Of a stretch of 64,000 nt of DNA, positions 27,384 through 35,831 are shown piece by piece. Positions within the stretch are counted from its first letter, which is position 1; every line of letters begins with the position of its first letter. Below the pieces are notes generated by a model that worked only from the letters and a program-made list of their open reading frames with translations, did no database searches and was not told the DNA's origin. The position numbers were made by a program, and so were the translations under genes. This stretch comes from Paenibacillus sp. FSL R5-0912 (GTDB lineage Bacteria; Bacillota; Bacilli; Paenibacillales; Paenibacillaceae), in contig NZ_CP009282.1 in NCBI RefSeq assembly GCF_000758605.1, positions 5,394,001 to 5,458,000 on the forward strand. The letters run 5' to 3'.

Positions 27384-29750
27384 ATGTCAACATTTCTGTA
27401 CCGCCTAGGAAAGTCGGCCTATTCCAAGCCCTGGTATTTCATCGCGGCGTGGATCGTCGTGCTCGGTGTTATAGGAGCCCTGCTTGGTGTCAATGGCATC
27501 CAGTCCAGCTCCGAAATGAAAATTGAAGGCACCGAATCGCAAAAAGTGCTGGATAAGCTCACCCAGGAGCTCCCTGCTGCTGCCGGCGGCCAGGCGAGCG
27601 TCGCCTTCACCGCACCAGACGGAGAACGTTTGGATACGCCGGAGCGTGCAGCTCTGCTCCAGAAAGCTATCAATGACGTCTACAATATGGAATACGTCAT
27701 CAATCCTATGGAACTGGCAGCACAGGCTGCCGCCGCCGCTCAAGCCGCTGCTGCTGATCCTTCCGCTGCTGCCGGCCAAGCCGCCGCTGCTGATCCTTCC
27801 GCCGCTGCCGATCCTTCTGCTGCCGCCGCCGCGGGCCAAGCTGCCGCTGCACAGTCCGCTCCTTACGGCCCGCTGATGGCAGACGGCGCTCCTGTTCCCG
27901 GCGTGATGCTGTCTGCGGACGGGAATATTGCGCTGTTCCAGTTCCAGTTCACCGTGCAGCAGACCTCTCTGCCGTCGGATGTACCGGATAACATCATCGA
28001 TACCGTGACTGAAGTCGAACAGTCTGGCTCCGGCATCACTGCGATTCCGAGCGATTCGCTGAAGAGTATGCCGGCCATCGGCTCCACTGAAGCTGTCGGT
28101 GTTGTCGTTGCGGCCGTTGTACTGTTCATGACGCTGGGCTCGGTCGTTGCCGCCGGCTTGCCGCTGATTACCGCCCTCCTCGGTGTCGGAATCAGTGTCG
28201 GAGGCGCGTTTGCCCTCGGCAGCCTGATCCAGATGAATGACATTACACCGGTTCTTGCCGTGATGATCGGCCTGGCCGTAGGTATCGACTACTCGCTGTT
28301 TATTGTCAACCGTCAGCGTCGCCTGATTCTCGATGAGAAATTAAGCGCCGGTGAATCCGCCAGCCGGGCACTGGGTACTGCCGGCAGCGCCGTATTCTTC
28401 GCCGGTCTGACCGTCATTATTGCCCTATGCGGCATGCTCGTTATCGGCATCGGCTTCTTGTCGACCATGGCCCTTGTCGCCGCAGCCAGCGTGCTGATCA
28501 ACGTTCTGCTGGCGCTGACTCTGCTGCCTGCGCTGCTGGGACTGGTCGGCGAGCGGATTGTCACCGCCAAAGCCCGCACGAAGAATACCACAGCAGGCAA
28601 AAAAGCAAAGCACAGCTTCTCTCACCGCTGGGCCAATGCTACCGTGAAATACCGCTGGGCCATCATTATTCTTGTGATACTGGTGCTTGGAACAGCAGCG
28701 ATTCCGGTAACCAAGATGGAGCTGGGCATTCCGTCCGGCGCCTCGGCGAACCTGGACACTCCGGCACGCCAGAGCTATGATGTGATCTCCAAAGGGTTCG
28801 GCGAAGGCTTCAATGGACCGCTGCTGCTGGTAGCGGAGCCGAAGAACCCGTCTGACAAAATCTCAATGGAACTGCTGGGCAAGCTGACCCAGGAGCTGCA
28901 AATGCATGATAACGTAACACAGGTGTCTCCGTTGGGGGTAAATGCCACCGGTGAACTCGCCATTATCAGCCTGATCCCGAAGACAGGTCCGACCGATACA
29001 GCAACAAGAGATCTCGTGCAGGAGCTGCGCGATCCGTCTTCCAGCCTGACCTCGGGCAACAATATTAACCTGGGCGTGACCGGCTTCACCGCCATCAATA
29101 TTGATATGTCCTCCAAGCTGTCTGATGCCTTCCCTGTCTACATCGGCATCATTGTTATTCTCTCGCTGATCATCCTGCTGCTGGTCTTCCGGTCGATTAT
29201 TGTACCGATTAAGGCAACCATCGGTTTTGTTCTCAGTATCCTTGCCACCTTCGGTGTGACCACTGCTGTCTATCAATGGGGATGGCTGCATTCCCTGTTC
29301 GGCTTCGATACAGGAGGACCACTGCTCAGCTTCATGCCGATTCTGGTCACCGGCATTCTGTACGGTCTGGCCATGGATTATCAGGTGTTCCTGGTCAGCT
29401 CCATGCGTGAAGCTTATGTCCACGGCCGCCGCGGCAATGACAGCGTCGTTCACGGCTACGATCTCGCCAGCCGCGTTGTACTTGCCGCAGGCGTAATCAT
29501 GGTTTCCGTCTTCTTCGGCTTCATCTTCGCCCCTGATGCGATGATTAAGCAGATCGGCTTCGCACTTGCCTTCGGCATCCTGATCGATGCCTTCATCATC
29601 CGCATGACGCTCGTTCCTGCTGTCATGGCCGTCTTCGGCGACAAGGCCTGGTGGCTGCCGAAATGGCTGGACCGCCTGCTGCCGAATCTCGATGTTGAAG
29701 GCGATAAGCTGATCGCCAGGCTGAATGCCGAGAGCGGACAGAACAAGTAG
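27384..29750 (+). CDS. MMPL/RND-family membrane transporter
   Basis: 788-residue membrane protein with the duplicated MMPL plan: one membrane segment (19-41), a large outer loop, five membrane segments around the GLAVGIDYSLFIVNRQRR signature, then a repeat of the same with GLAMDYQVFLVSSMREA. The acidic residues in these signatures couple proton flow to export. The first outer loop contains an unusual Ala-rich low-complexity insert (residues about 111-160). Co-transcribed with the TetR gene; substrate unknown, drug or lipid export likely. AGAGGAG precedes ATG. Confidence 0.93.
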   Translation: MSTFLYRLGKSAYSKPWYFIAAWIVVLGVIGALLGVNGIQSSSEMKIEGTESQKVLDKLTQELPAAAGGQASVAFTAPDGERLDTPERAALLQKAINDVYNMEYVINPMELAAQAAAAAQAAAADPSAAAGQAAAADPSAAADPSAAAAAGQAAAAQSAPYGPLMADGAPVPGVMLSADGNIALFQFQFTVQQTSLPSDVPDNIIDTVTEVEQSGSGITAIPSDSLKSMPAIGSTEAVGVVVAAVVLFMTLGSVVAAGLPLITALLGVGISVGGAFALGSLIQMNDITPVLAVMIGLAVGIDYSLFIVNRQRRLILDEKLSAGESASRALGTAGSAVFFAGLTVIIALCGMLVIGIGFLSTMALVAAASVLINVLLALTLLPALLGLVGERIVTAKARTKNTTAGKKAKHSFSHRWANATVKYRWAIIILVILVLGTAAIPVTKMELGIPSGASANLDTPARQSYDVISKGFGEGFNGPLLLVAEPKNPSDKISMELLGKLTQELQMHDNVTQVSPLGVNATGELAIISLIPKTGPTDTATRDLVQELRDPSSSLTSGNNINLGVTGFTAINIDMSSKLSDAFPVYIGIIVILSLIILLLVFRSIIVPIKATIGFVLSILATFGVTTAVYQWGWLHSLFGFDTGGPLLSFMPILVTGILYGLAMDYQVFLVSSMREAYVHGRRGNDSVVHGYDLASRVVLAAGVIMVSVFFGFIFAPDAMIKQIGFALAFGILIDAFIIRMTLVPAVMAVFGDKAWWLPKWLDRLLPNLDVEGDKLIARLNAESGQNK

Positions 29751-29828
29751 AAACGGCTTGACCGTCCTTTCCAGGACGGTACCGTTTCAGCGGGAAGGGC
29801 GGCATCCCCGCCGTCCGCCCCGAAATAC

Positions 29829-29863
29829 ACAGAGCCTGCGGGATTGTCCGCAGGCTCTGTTTC
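29829..29863 (+). terminator. Terminator of TetR-MMPL operon
   Basis: ACAGAGCCTGCGG (29829-29841) pairs with CCGCAGGCTCTGT (29848-29860), then TTT. A first hairpin without T-run (ACCGTCCT / AGGACGGT, 29761-29780) lies between it and the stop codon. Confidence 0.75.
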
Positions 29864-29956
29864 ACTTGCTAAACGTAAGCTGACCGCGTTCTCCGCTTCA
29901 AGCCTGTGCTTGTGACGCTCAGACAGACTTACCGGCTCAGACACGATATACATACA

Positions 29957-30310
29957 TTATTCCCTCCGGTTTCGTGCAAAATTTGGACACTGCCAGCCTT
30001 GTTCTGCCGCTTCCGTCAGCCATGCCTGCATCCCGAGCACCTGCTGCAGATAACCGTCAGCTATACGCTCTTCCCGGAGCTGTTCAACTTCCTCACGGGT
30101 CCAGGGCTCACAGAAGATTCGCTCGGCCCGGATGACATTCTGCCAACCTTCTTCACCGTACCCCATACCAAATATTCGTGAAGCACACTGACCCAGCCCC
30201 CGCTGCTCTGGCTTACGTACATAACCGCCTTACGCTCCGGCGCCTCCAGATCAGGATAACCCAATACTTCGCCATACTTGCTGGCCAGCTCTCTTAAGGG
30301 TTATGAGATC
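29957..30310 (-). pseudogene. Degraded gene remnant of unknown family
   Basis: Short protein-like segments in different frames on the minus strand: one with YGEVLGYPDLEAPERKA and VMYVSQSSGGWVSVLHEYLVWG-like text preceded by an in-frame stop, another (29957-30166) ending in a Trp/Glu-rich tail. They do not join into one reading frame, have no ribosome site, and are best read as decayed coding sequence. I do not recognise the family. Confidence 0.4.
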
Positions 30311-30426
30311 TTCGGGGAAATTAAAGATTGTCCGCAGGAAGGCCACACGAAATATTGTCTCCAGAAAAGCCTGAAGACCGGGTCCTCTCCTTCCTGAGAC
30401 GGCCCGGCGCTTCACGCGATCGGATT

Positions 30427-30564
30427 TCAGACTATACTGAAGATGACATGCTTCCCGGCGGCCAGCGCCTTCCTGTAGAAGTCCAGTAGCCTGGCTCCAT
30501 CCATCTCCATCATACGCTCCAGGGTGTCCTCATCTACCATGACATATTGGCCCAGCATCCCCAT
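30427..30564 (-). pseudogene. DUF1877 (YfbM-like) gene with internal deletion
   Basis: 45-codon frame beginning MGMLGQYVMVDEDTLE, very like the conserved start of DUF1877 proteins, and ending LLDFYRKALAAGKHVIFSIV, which resembles their extreme C-terminus. Family members are about 150-170 residues, so the central two thirds seem to be missing in frame. GAAGAAGGA lies before the ATG. Family assignment is from memory of its N- and C-terminal motifs. Confidence 0.5.
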
Positions 30565-30612
30565 TAGCTATTCCTTCTTCTACGAAGTGCAGTTGCTTAC
30601 TCTTCACTCTCT

Positions 30613-32055
30613 TTACAGAATCGGCGACAGCAGCCGGGAGATTCCCTCCTTCAGCTTAATCATCAGCGACCGCTCCCTGTAGCGCTCAAGCGTAAGCTCA
30701 GAGCTTAGCTTGCTGTCGCTCAGGAACATATCCTGGAGCTGTGCAGCAATCTTCCGGTCATACACAATGGCATTGACCTCGAAGTTCAATCTGAAGCTGC
30801 GCGAATCGATATTCATCGTCCCTACGGAAGCCACCTCCCCGTCTGCCACAATGGTCTTGGCATGCAGGAAGCCGTTCTCATAGAGCAGGATCGTGGCTCC
30901 ATAATTAAGCAAATCCCCGGCATACGCCCAGGTCGCCCAATACACGAACGGGTGGTCAGGCTTGTCAGGAATCATGATCCGCAGATCCACACCGGAGAGC
31001 AGGGCGATTTTGCAGGCATCCATGAAGCTCGTGTCCGGAATGAAGTAGGGGGTCTGGATAAATATGCTTTGTTTGGCCGACAGAATGAGCTTGATGTACA
31101 TGTTCTTCAGATGCTCAGTTTCTGAATTGGGGCCGCTTGTAATGATCTGGACCGGGCTTGTCCCGGAATGCTGCTCAGTGTAAAAGGCGAATTCCTCGTA
31201 ATCCCCTCGCGTATGCTTCCCGGCCTGATGCCAGTCCAGAACAAATCTGCCTTGAATATGATTGACTGCATTCCCGGTGATCCTGAGGTGGGTGTCCCGC
31301 CAATAGCCGAATTTCTTGTCCAGCCCAAGGTATTCATCCCCTACATTGAACCCCCCGATATACGCAATTCTTCCGTCGATAATGCACAGCTTACGGTGAT
31401 TTCTGTTGTTGATCCGGAAATTCAGCGGCTTCAGCACAGACGGGAAGAACACCTCAACCTCTCCTCCGGCTGCACGCAATTCCTGAAAAAAACGCCTGGA
31501 GATCCGCTTGGATCCAACCTCATCGTAGAGCAGACGTACCTTCACGCCTTCCAGTGCTTTTGCCGTTAATTCATCCCTAAGCCTCGTCCCCAGCGCATCC
31601 GGCTGAATGATGTAATACTGAATATTGATCTCTGTCCTGGCCGAGCGGATATCCTCGAATAAAGCGGCGAATTTCTGATGGCCGTCACTGTAGATGACCA
31701 GCTCATTATCACTGGACAAAAGGCCATGCGACGATCTGATGTTCATGGTGATCAGCTCTGCATATTTCTGCAGCAGCGGCGGCGCATCGTCAGCCTCCTG
31801 GTTCAGGACCGCCAGCTGCTTGTCCGCTTCCGCCTGGACATATTCCTGCTCTTCGATAAACAGATTATAGAAATTCTTCTTCTTCAGATTACGCCCGAAA
31901 AAGATATACAGGATAAATCCCAAAATAGGAATGAAGAATAGAACCATCAGCCAGGCCCAGGTATATCCCGCCTCCCTGCGTTCAATGAACAGAAAGCCCA
32001 ATGCCAGAATGATATTGATCAATGTAACCACTGTCGTTATATTTGCAAATTCCAT
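30613..32055 (-). CDS. cls: Cardiolipin synthase (phospholipase D family)
   Basis: 480-residue membrane enzyme that condenses two phosphatidylglycerol molecules to cardiolipin and glycerol. Two N-terminal membrane segments (about 8-24 and 33-54) are followed by two PLD domains, each with HxKxxxxD: His220/Lys222/Asp227 (NHRKLCIID) and His397/Lys399/Asp404 (LHAKTIVAD). Length matches the bacillar Cls family. The gene starts 35 bp after an HxlR regulator gene on the same strand, so the two may share a transcript. Confidence 0.95.
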   Translation of the reverse strand: MEFANITTVVTLINIILALGFLFIERREAGYTWAWLMVLFFIPILGFILYIFFGRNLKKKNFYNLFIEEQEYVQAEADKQLAVLNQEADDAPPLLQKYAELITMNIRSSHGLLSSDNELVIYSDGHQKFAALFEDIRSARTEINIQYYIIQPDALGTRLRDELTAKALEGVKVRLLYDEVGSKRISRRFFQELRAAGGEVEVFFPSVLKPLNFRINNRNHRKLCIIDGRIAYIGGFNVGDEYLGLDKKFGYWRDTHLRITGNAVNHIQGRFVLDWHQAGKHTRGDYEEFAFYTEQHSGTSPVQIITSGPNSETEHLKNMYIKLILSAKQSIFIQTPYFIPDTSFMDACKIALLSGVDLRIMIPDKPDHPFVYWATWAYAGDLLNYGATILLYENGFLHAKTIVADGEVASVGTMNIDSRSFRLNFEVNAIVYDRKIAAQLQDMFLSDSKLSSELTLERYRERSLMIKLKEGISRLLSPIL

Positions 32056-32090
32056 GACTTGTCCCCTTTCGTACGTCCGTGAAGTCCGGC

Positions 32091-32489
32091 CTAGAACTCC
32101 TCCAGCACTCTGGATTTGTCGCCATACACCTTGTCCAGATGCTCCTCACCCCAATAGCAGAGCAGATCCAGGGCAGGCTTCAGTCCCCAGCCGTAGGCCG
32201 TCAGCTCATATTCCACCCGGGGCGGGATTTCCTGATACATCTTCCGCGAGATAATCTCATCCTTCTCCAGGCCTCTTAGCTGGGTGGTGAGCATTTTTTG
32301 CGTAATACCGGGGATCAGCCGCATCAGCTCGGAGGTGCGTTTGTGTCCGGTCATAAGATGGTAGATAATCAGCGGCTTCCATTTGCCGCCCATCACTTCC
32401 AATGCCGCCTCAACGCCCACCTTATATTTCTTCGGCGCATTAGTTATCTTTTCCCCGCTCAGTTCACGATTTCCACTCTGTTCAGTCAT
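32091..32489 (-). CDS. HxlR-family transcriptional regulator
   Basis: 132-residue winged-helix regulator. The core VMGGKWKPLIIYHLM ... RTSELMRLIPGITQKMLTTQLRGLE is the HxlR signature, followed by the wing (PPRVEYELTAYG). No cysteine is seen near the N-terminus, unlike the thiol-sensing YodB/HxlR types. GGAGG lies 9 nt before ATG. Divergent from a quinone-reductase-like gene, the common target of HxlR proteins; the shared promoter region probably holds its operator. Confidence 0.92.
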   Translation of the reverse strand: MTEQSGNRELSGEKITNAPKKYKVGVEAALEVMGGKWKPLIIYHLMTGHKRTSELMRLIPGITQKMLTTQLRGLEKDEIISRKMYQEIPPRVEYELTAYGWGLKPALDLLCYWGEEHLDKVYGDKSRVLEEF

Positions 32490-32602
32490 TTCCGATTCCT
32501 CCGTTACTGCGGTTATTAATGCCGGGACAAGATTAGCCTATGTAGGGAACTTCAATGTTCCTGGGGCACTTCGAGCTTCCTATAGCACATGAAAGTGCGT
32601 AC

Positions 32603-32631
32603 TTCCGGATTATTAGATTCCTGTCTATAAT
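32603..32631 (+). promoter_or_regulatory. Candidate promoter of quinone-reductase gene
   Basis: TTCCGG (32603-32608), 17-bp spacer and a perfect TATAAT (32626-32631). Upstream, GCACTT (32557-32562) and AAGTGC (32592-32597) form a spaced inverted pair that may bind the divergent HxlR protein. Confidence 0.45.
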
Positions 32632-32691
32632 AGCATCAGCCACTGAACATGGCTACAAACCTGCAGCTTAAGAAAGGTAGTGAAGATAGAG

Positions 32692-33288
32692 ATGAACGTA
32701 TTAATTGTTGTTTCGCACCCGAGGCAGGATTCCCTGACCTTCCAGGTTGCCCGCCGCTTTGCACAAGGTCTGACCGCAGCCGGACACGGCTATGAGATAT
32801 TGGATTTGCACGAAATCGGGTTTGACCCTATTTTAAGAGAAAGAGACGAACCTGACTTGTCCCTTGCGGAGCAATCCTTCTCACCTGAGGTAGAACGGGA
32901 AATGCAGCGGATGAAGGAGCATGATGCCCTGGCGTTTGTGTTTCCGGTGTGGTGGTGGCATCTGCCTGCAATGCTGAAGGGATATGTGGACCGTGTGCTC
33001 AATAACGGATTCGCTTACGGCACAAGCCAGCTTCCCCATCAGCATGCCCTGTGGCTGGCTCTGGCAGGCGTAACGCAGGAGCAGATGAAGAAGCGTAATT
33101 ATGATGAAGCCATCATGCAGCTGCTTAACGTGGGCATTGCCGATTATTGCGGAATCACAGACTCCAGGGTGGAGTTCCTCTACGAGACTACGAGTTCCGA
33201 CCCGTCGCATTATGGGGTGCTGCTGGAGCAGGCTTATCAGGCGGGGTTGAATTACGGTAAGGGAGAGCACAGTCAGAAGTTCTTGTGA
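32692..33288 (+). CDS. Flavodoxin-like NAD(P)H dehydrogenase (quinone)
   Basis: 198-residue member of the MdaB/NQO/Kef-ancillary flavodoxin family, reducing quinones or related electrophiles with FMN/FAD. Features: phosphate-binding start VLIVVSHPRQDSLT, the FVFPVWWWHLPAMLKGYVDRV motif and a C-terminal YCGITDSRVEFLY. Start placed at ATG 32692, two residues before the first strand as in the family; a GTG four codons earlier (32680) is possible but sits only 2 nt after GAAAGG. Divergent from the HxlR gene, which probably controls it. Confidence 0.9.
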   Translation: MNVLIVVSHPRQDSLTFQVARRFAQGLTAAGHGYEILDLHEIGFDPILRERDEPDLSLAEQSFSPEVEREMQRMKEHDALAFVFPVWWWHLPAMLKGYVDRVLNNGFAYGTSQLPHQHALWLALAGVTQEQMKKRNYDEAIMQLLNVGIADYCGITDSRVEFLYETTSSDPSHYGVLLEQAYQAGLNYGKGEHSQKFL

Positions 33289-33393
33289 AAAATTGTCACA
33301 TAGAAAAACAACCCAATCAAGCGAATTAAGGTATCCTCAAGATTCACTCTAAAAGGATGATTCGTTGTATGGGTTATAATTAACTGCCTAAAA

Positions 33394-33789
33394 TTAGCTG
33401 ACTTTATTATGTCTCCGACGAATATATTGGACATATGCTTTAAAACAACTAAACAAAATAGTAGTTACGTTTGCTATTAGCATCCCAATATATACATCTG
33501 ATGCTCTAGTTCGAAACACCCATTTTTTAACTCCTTGTCCGGTTACTCCTAATTTCATTAGATATGGTTCTAGTTCTTTTGTTGTAAGTTTATCAACGTA
33601 TACTAACGGAATGTCAGTAATGTCATTTGTACCAATTTCAGGAGTGAATTCAACCCATAATTGTTTGGTCCATCTATCATATTTATAGGTGAATATCTCA
33701 TCTGATTCGCGGTATTCCCACCTGAAATTCCCCATAACAATTAATATACAAAATGTAAGTATGCTAATTAACAAAATTTTATAGTTCAT
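33394..33789 (-). CDS. Small membrane protein of unknown function
   Basis: 131 residues, not recognised. Hydrophobic segments at about 5-20 and 98-115 surround a mostly polar domain with DRWTKQLWVEFTPEIGTNDI; the C-terminus is basic (RRRHNK), presumably cytoplasmic. Good AAGGTGG before ATG. The gene and its surroundings (33.3-34.2 kb) are clearly more AT-rich than neighbours, suggesting recent acquisition. Confidence 0.65.
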   Translation of the reverse strand: MNYKILLISILTFCILIVMGNFRWEYRESDEIFTYKYDRWTKQLWVEFTPEIGTNDITDIPLVYVDKLTTKELEPYLMKLGVTGQGVKKWVFRTRASDVYIGMLIANVTTILFSCFKAYVQYIRRRHNKVS

Positions 33790-33810
33790 AGGATCACCAC
33801 CTTAAAGATC

Positions 33811-33846
33811 AAAAAGTATATCCATGTAACACTGGATATACTTTTT
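33811..33846 (-). terminator. Terminator in AT-rich island
   Basis: AAAAAGTATATCCA (33811-33824) and its complement (33833-33846) form a 14-bp stem with T-rich 3' arm on either strand. On the minus strand it ends the broken peptide gene just upstream of the small membrane protein gene. Confidence 0.75.
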
Positions 33847-33857
33847 GTTAATTATAA

Positions 33858-34058
33858 TTAATCCGTTAATTCCTTTTTTATATTATCAATAAAAGCTTCC
33901 GCATCCAAACTCTTAAATTCTTGAAGAGCCTGAGCTTCTGAACCAGAATGAACACTTCCATTTATACGGTTCCATTTGGGCAAAAACAGTAGTACTTACA
34001 TAAAGACAGCTAAACAAACCAATGAAAGGCTAATTATAAACCTTTTATTCTTTTTCAT
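33858..34058 (-). pseudogene. Broken small secreted-peptide gene
   Basis: 67-codon frame from ATG 34058 (GAGG site upstream) to TAA 33858, interrupted by one TAA at codon 21. Codons 1-20 read MKKNKRFIISLSLVCLAVFM, a signal peptide; the 45 codons after the stop end in EAQALQEFKSLDAEAFIDNIKKELTD. Reading one frame over after codon 20 gives STTVFAQ, a good signal-peptidase site, so a frameshift rather than a point change may be the lesion. Function unknown. Confidence 0.5.
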
Positions 34059-34217
34059 TTATAAACCTCGTAATTAATAAAACAAATCACCTCAATTACA
34101 TTTGCCGATCATTTTTCCAAATTATAACATTCCATCGCTTTTTACAACCATTTTTTTACTATTGTTGAAAATCCAAGATGGGAATACTCTGTTTTCACCA
34201 TCTCTGCCTCCCTCCAT
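34059..34217. other. AT-rich intergenic sequence
   Basis: AT-rich, no gene seen. It includes the probable promoter region of the broken peptide gene and the 3' flank of the glycosidase operon terminator. Confidence 0.4.
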
Positions 34218-34260
34218 TAAAAAAGCTGCCCCGACAAGCCTTGGTGGCTTGTGGGACAGC
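34218..34260 (-). terminator. Terminator of the N-glycan operon
   Basis: On the minus strand GCTGTCCCACAAGCC pairs with GGCTTGTCGGGGCAGC (two mismatches), loop ACCAA, followed by six T. It lies 16 bp after the GH20 stop and resembles the hairpins at 6626 and 22760. Confidence 0.85.
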
Positions 34261-34276
34261 ACTTAGCTTCAAACTA

Positions 34277-35776
34277 TTAACTTCGTTCGCTAACCTCCGC
34301 GTCACCGTGCGGCTTCTGCTTCCCCAGCCACGCTAACTCCGCCATCGCGCCAAGCGGCCCGCGGATGCCTTGCGCCACTTCGGCTTCGCTCTGCGTTTCC
34401 GGCTTATCGCTCCAGATAGAGAACGTGCAGCCGATGAATTCACGCGGATAATCTCCGGTGTATTCCTGCTTGGCTTCCCCGGTACGGGCCGAGAATAATC
34501 CCGGATGCCAGGAAGCGCGGATTTTCTCTGCCGTCGGGTACGTGTAGCCCGCATGCTCGCCCAGCACGTAATACAAATAACCGTCGTTGAAGTTAATCAC
34601 CTGATGGCCTTTGGCCACAATCGCGTCCAGCGGGGCCATCATAGGGTGCCACTTCGTCCAATACGTAATTTGAATGGAGGGTTTGGGTGCCACTCTCTGG
34701 GTCTGGTCGCCGCGGTACAACCCGTCATTCCAGGCGCGGACAATCCACCCCATGGACTCCAGATGCTCAGCAACTCCGTTGAGGTAGTCAATGTAGGCAT
34801 CCACGCCTGTTCCGCCGCTGATGTTCAGTACATTCCGCGCATATTCGGCGAGCTGCGGATACTTGTCGAACTCCGCAAAGTCGATGAATTCATCCCCGCC
34901 GATATGAAAATAGCGGCTGCCCGCAAACAATTCCGCATATTCGTCCATCAGGTCCAGAACGAACCTGCGGGCTGCCGGGCTCGTAATATCCAGCGCCCCC
35001 CGAGCAGCATTACCTGCCGAGTCTTTGAGCAGCCAGTCCGGATGTGTAAGCAGCGCTTGGGCCAGATGCCCCGGTGAATCCAGTGAAGGAATGATATCCA
35101 CATGATATCGCTGGGCCGCAAGGATAATGGCCTTCATCTCTGTCTTGGTTAAAGCTTGATCCGACATCACCTCAGGATGGCTCTCACTCATCAGCCGGAA
35201 GCCTTCGTTCTCGGAGAAATGCAGCTGCAGCGTATTCAGCCGGAGCCGGGACATCTCCCTGACCCGGTCCATGATCCATTCTTCGGTATAGAACTTCCGC
35301 CCGATGTCAATATGCAGCGACCGCTCCGCCACCGCAGGATAATCGGTAATGGTTCCGCAGGGCACGAAACCTTCAGCCTCCAGTATCTGTAGCAACGTCC
35401 GCAGTCCATACATCACTGCACGTTCACTTGGCGCGGTAATCCTCGCATAGCTCCCGATGTCAATGACATAACCTTCCAGGCTGTCCATACCTCTGCTCTG
35501 TCCGCTGCTGTTCAGGTCAATGACAATGTCTCCTGAATCCGGTGTCTCACCTTCTCCATATACTACAGGCATGAGCCGCTCAGATTGCGTCAGACTGCCC
35601 GCATATTCCGAGAGAACAATAAAAATTGTGTCATACAGAACCTTGTTTCCATCCGAACTGGCATTGTCTGCGATCCTGACCCGGGATTGTCCCGACAGTC
35701 TCCATTGCCCCTGAGAGGCCCTGATATACTGCTGCACACCCGGGAACGGGCTTGGATCACCGGTTAGCTTCTCCAT
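34277..35776 (-). CDS. GH20 beta-N-acetylhexosaminidase, cytoplasmic
   Basis: 499 residues, no signal peptide. The GH20 catalytic domain starts at about 150 (SLHIDIGRKFYTEEWI) and has the substrate-assisted pair Asp295-Glu296 in HIGGDEF, preceded by an N-terminal hexosaminidase-like domain. It removes terminal beta-linked GlcNAc (or GalNAc). Last gene of the long minus-strand operon; in that setting it would trim GlcNAc from antennae of imported complex or truncated N-glycans. A GGAGAGG sequence lies upstream of ATG. Confidence 0.92.
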   Translation of the reverse strand: MEKLTGDPSPFPGVQQYIRASQGQWRLSGQSRVRIADNASSDGNKVLYDTIFIVLSEYAGSLTQSERLMPVVYGEGETPDSGDIVIDLNSSGQSRGMDSLEGYVIDIGSYARITAPSERAVMYGLRTLLQILEAEGFVPCGTITDYPAVAERSLHIDIGRKFYTEEWIMDRVREMSRLRLNTLQLHFSENEGFRLMSESHPEVMSDQALTKTEMKAIILAAQRYHVDIIPSLDSPGHLAQALLTHPDWLLKDSAGNAARGALDITSPAARRFVLDLMDEYAELFAGSRYFHIGGDEFIDFAEFDKYPQLAEYARNVLNISGGTGVDAYIDYLNGVAEHLESMGWIVRAWNDGLYRGDQTQRVAPKPSIQITYWTKWHPMMAPLDAIVAKGHQVINFNDGYLYYVLGEHAGYTYPTAEKIRASWHPGLFSARTGEAKQEYTGDYPREFIGCTFSIWSDKPETQSEAEVAQGIRGPLGAMAELAWLGKQKPHGDAEVSERS

Positions 35777-35831
35777 CTGCGGTTCACCTCTCCACTACAG
35801 CTTTATCTTCTGCATCTTCGTTATCCATGGA

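Noticed and set aside
33858..34058. Phr-type quorum peptide gene
   Set aside because: Size and signal peptide fit, but there is an internal stop and no Rap-like gene beside it.
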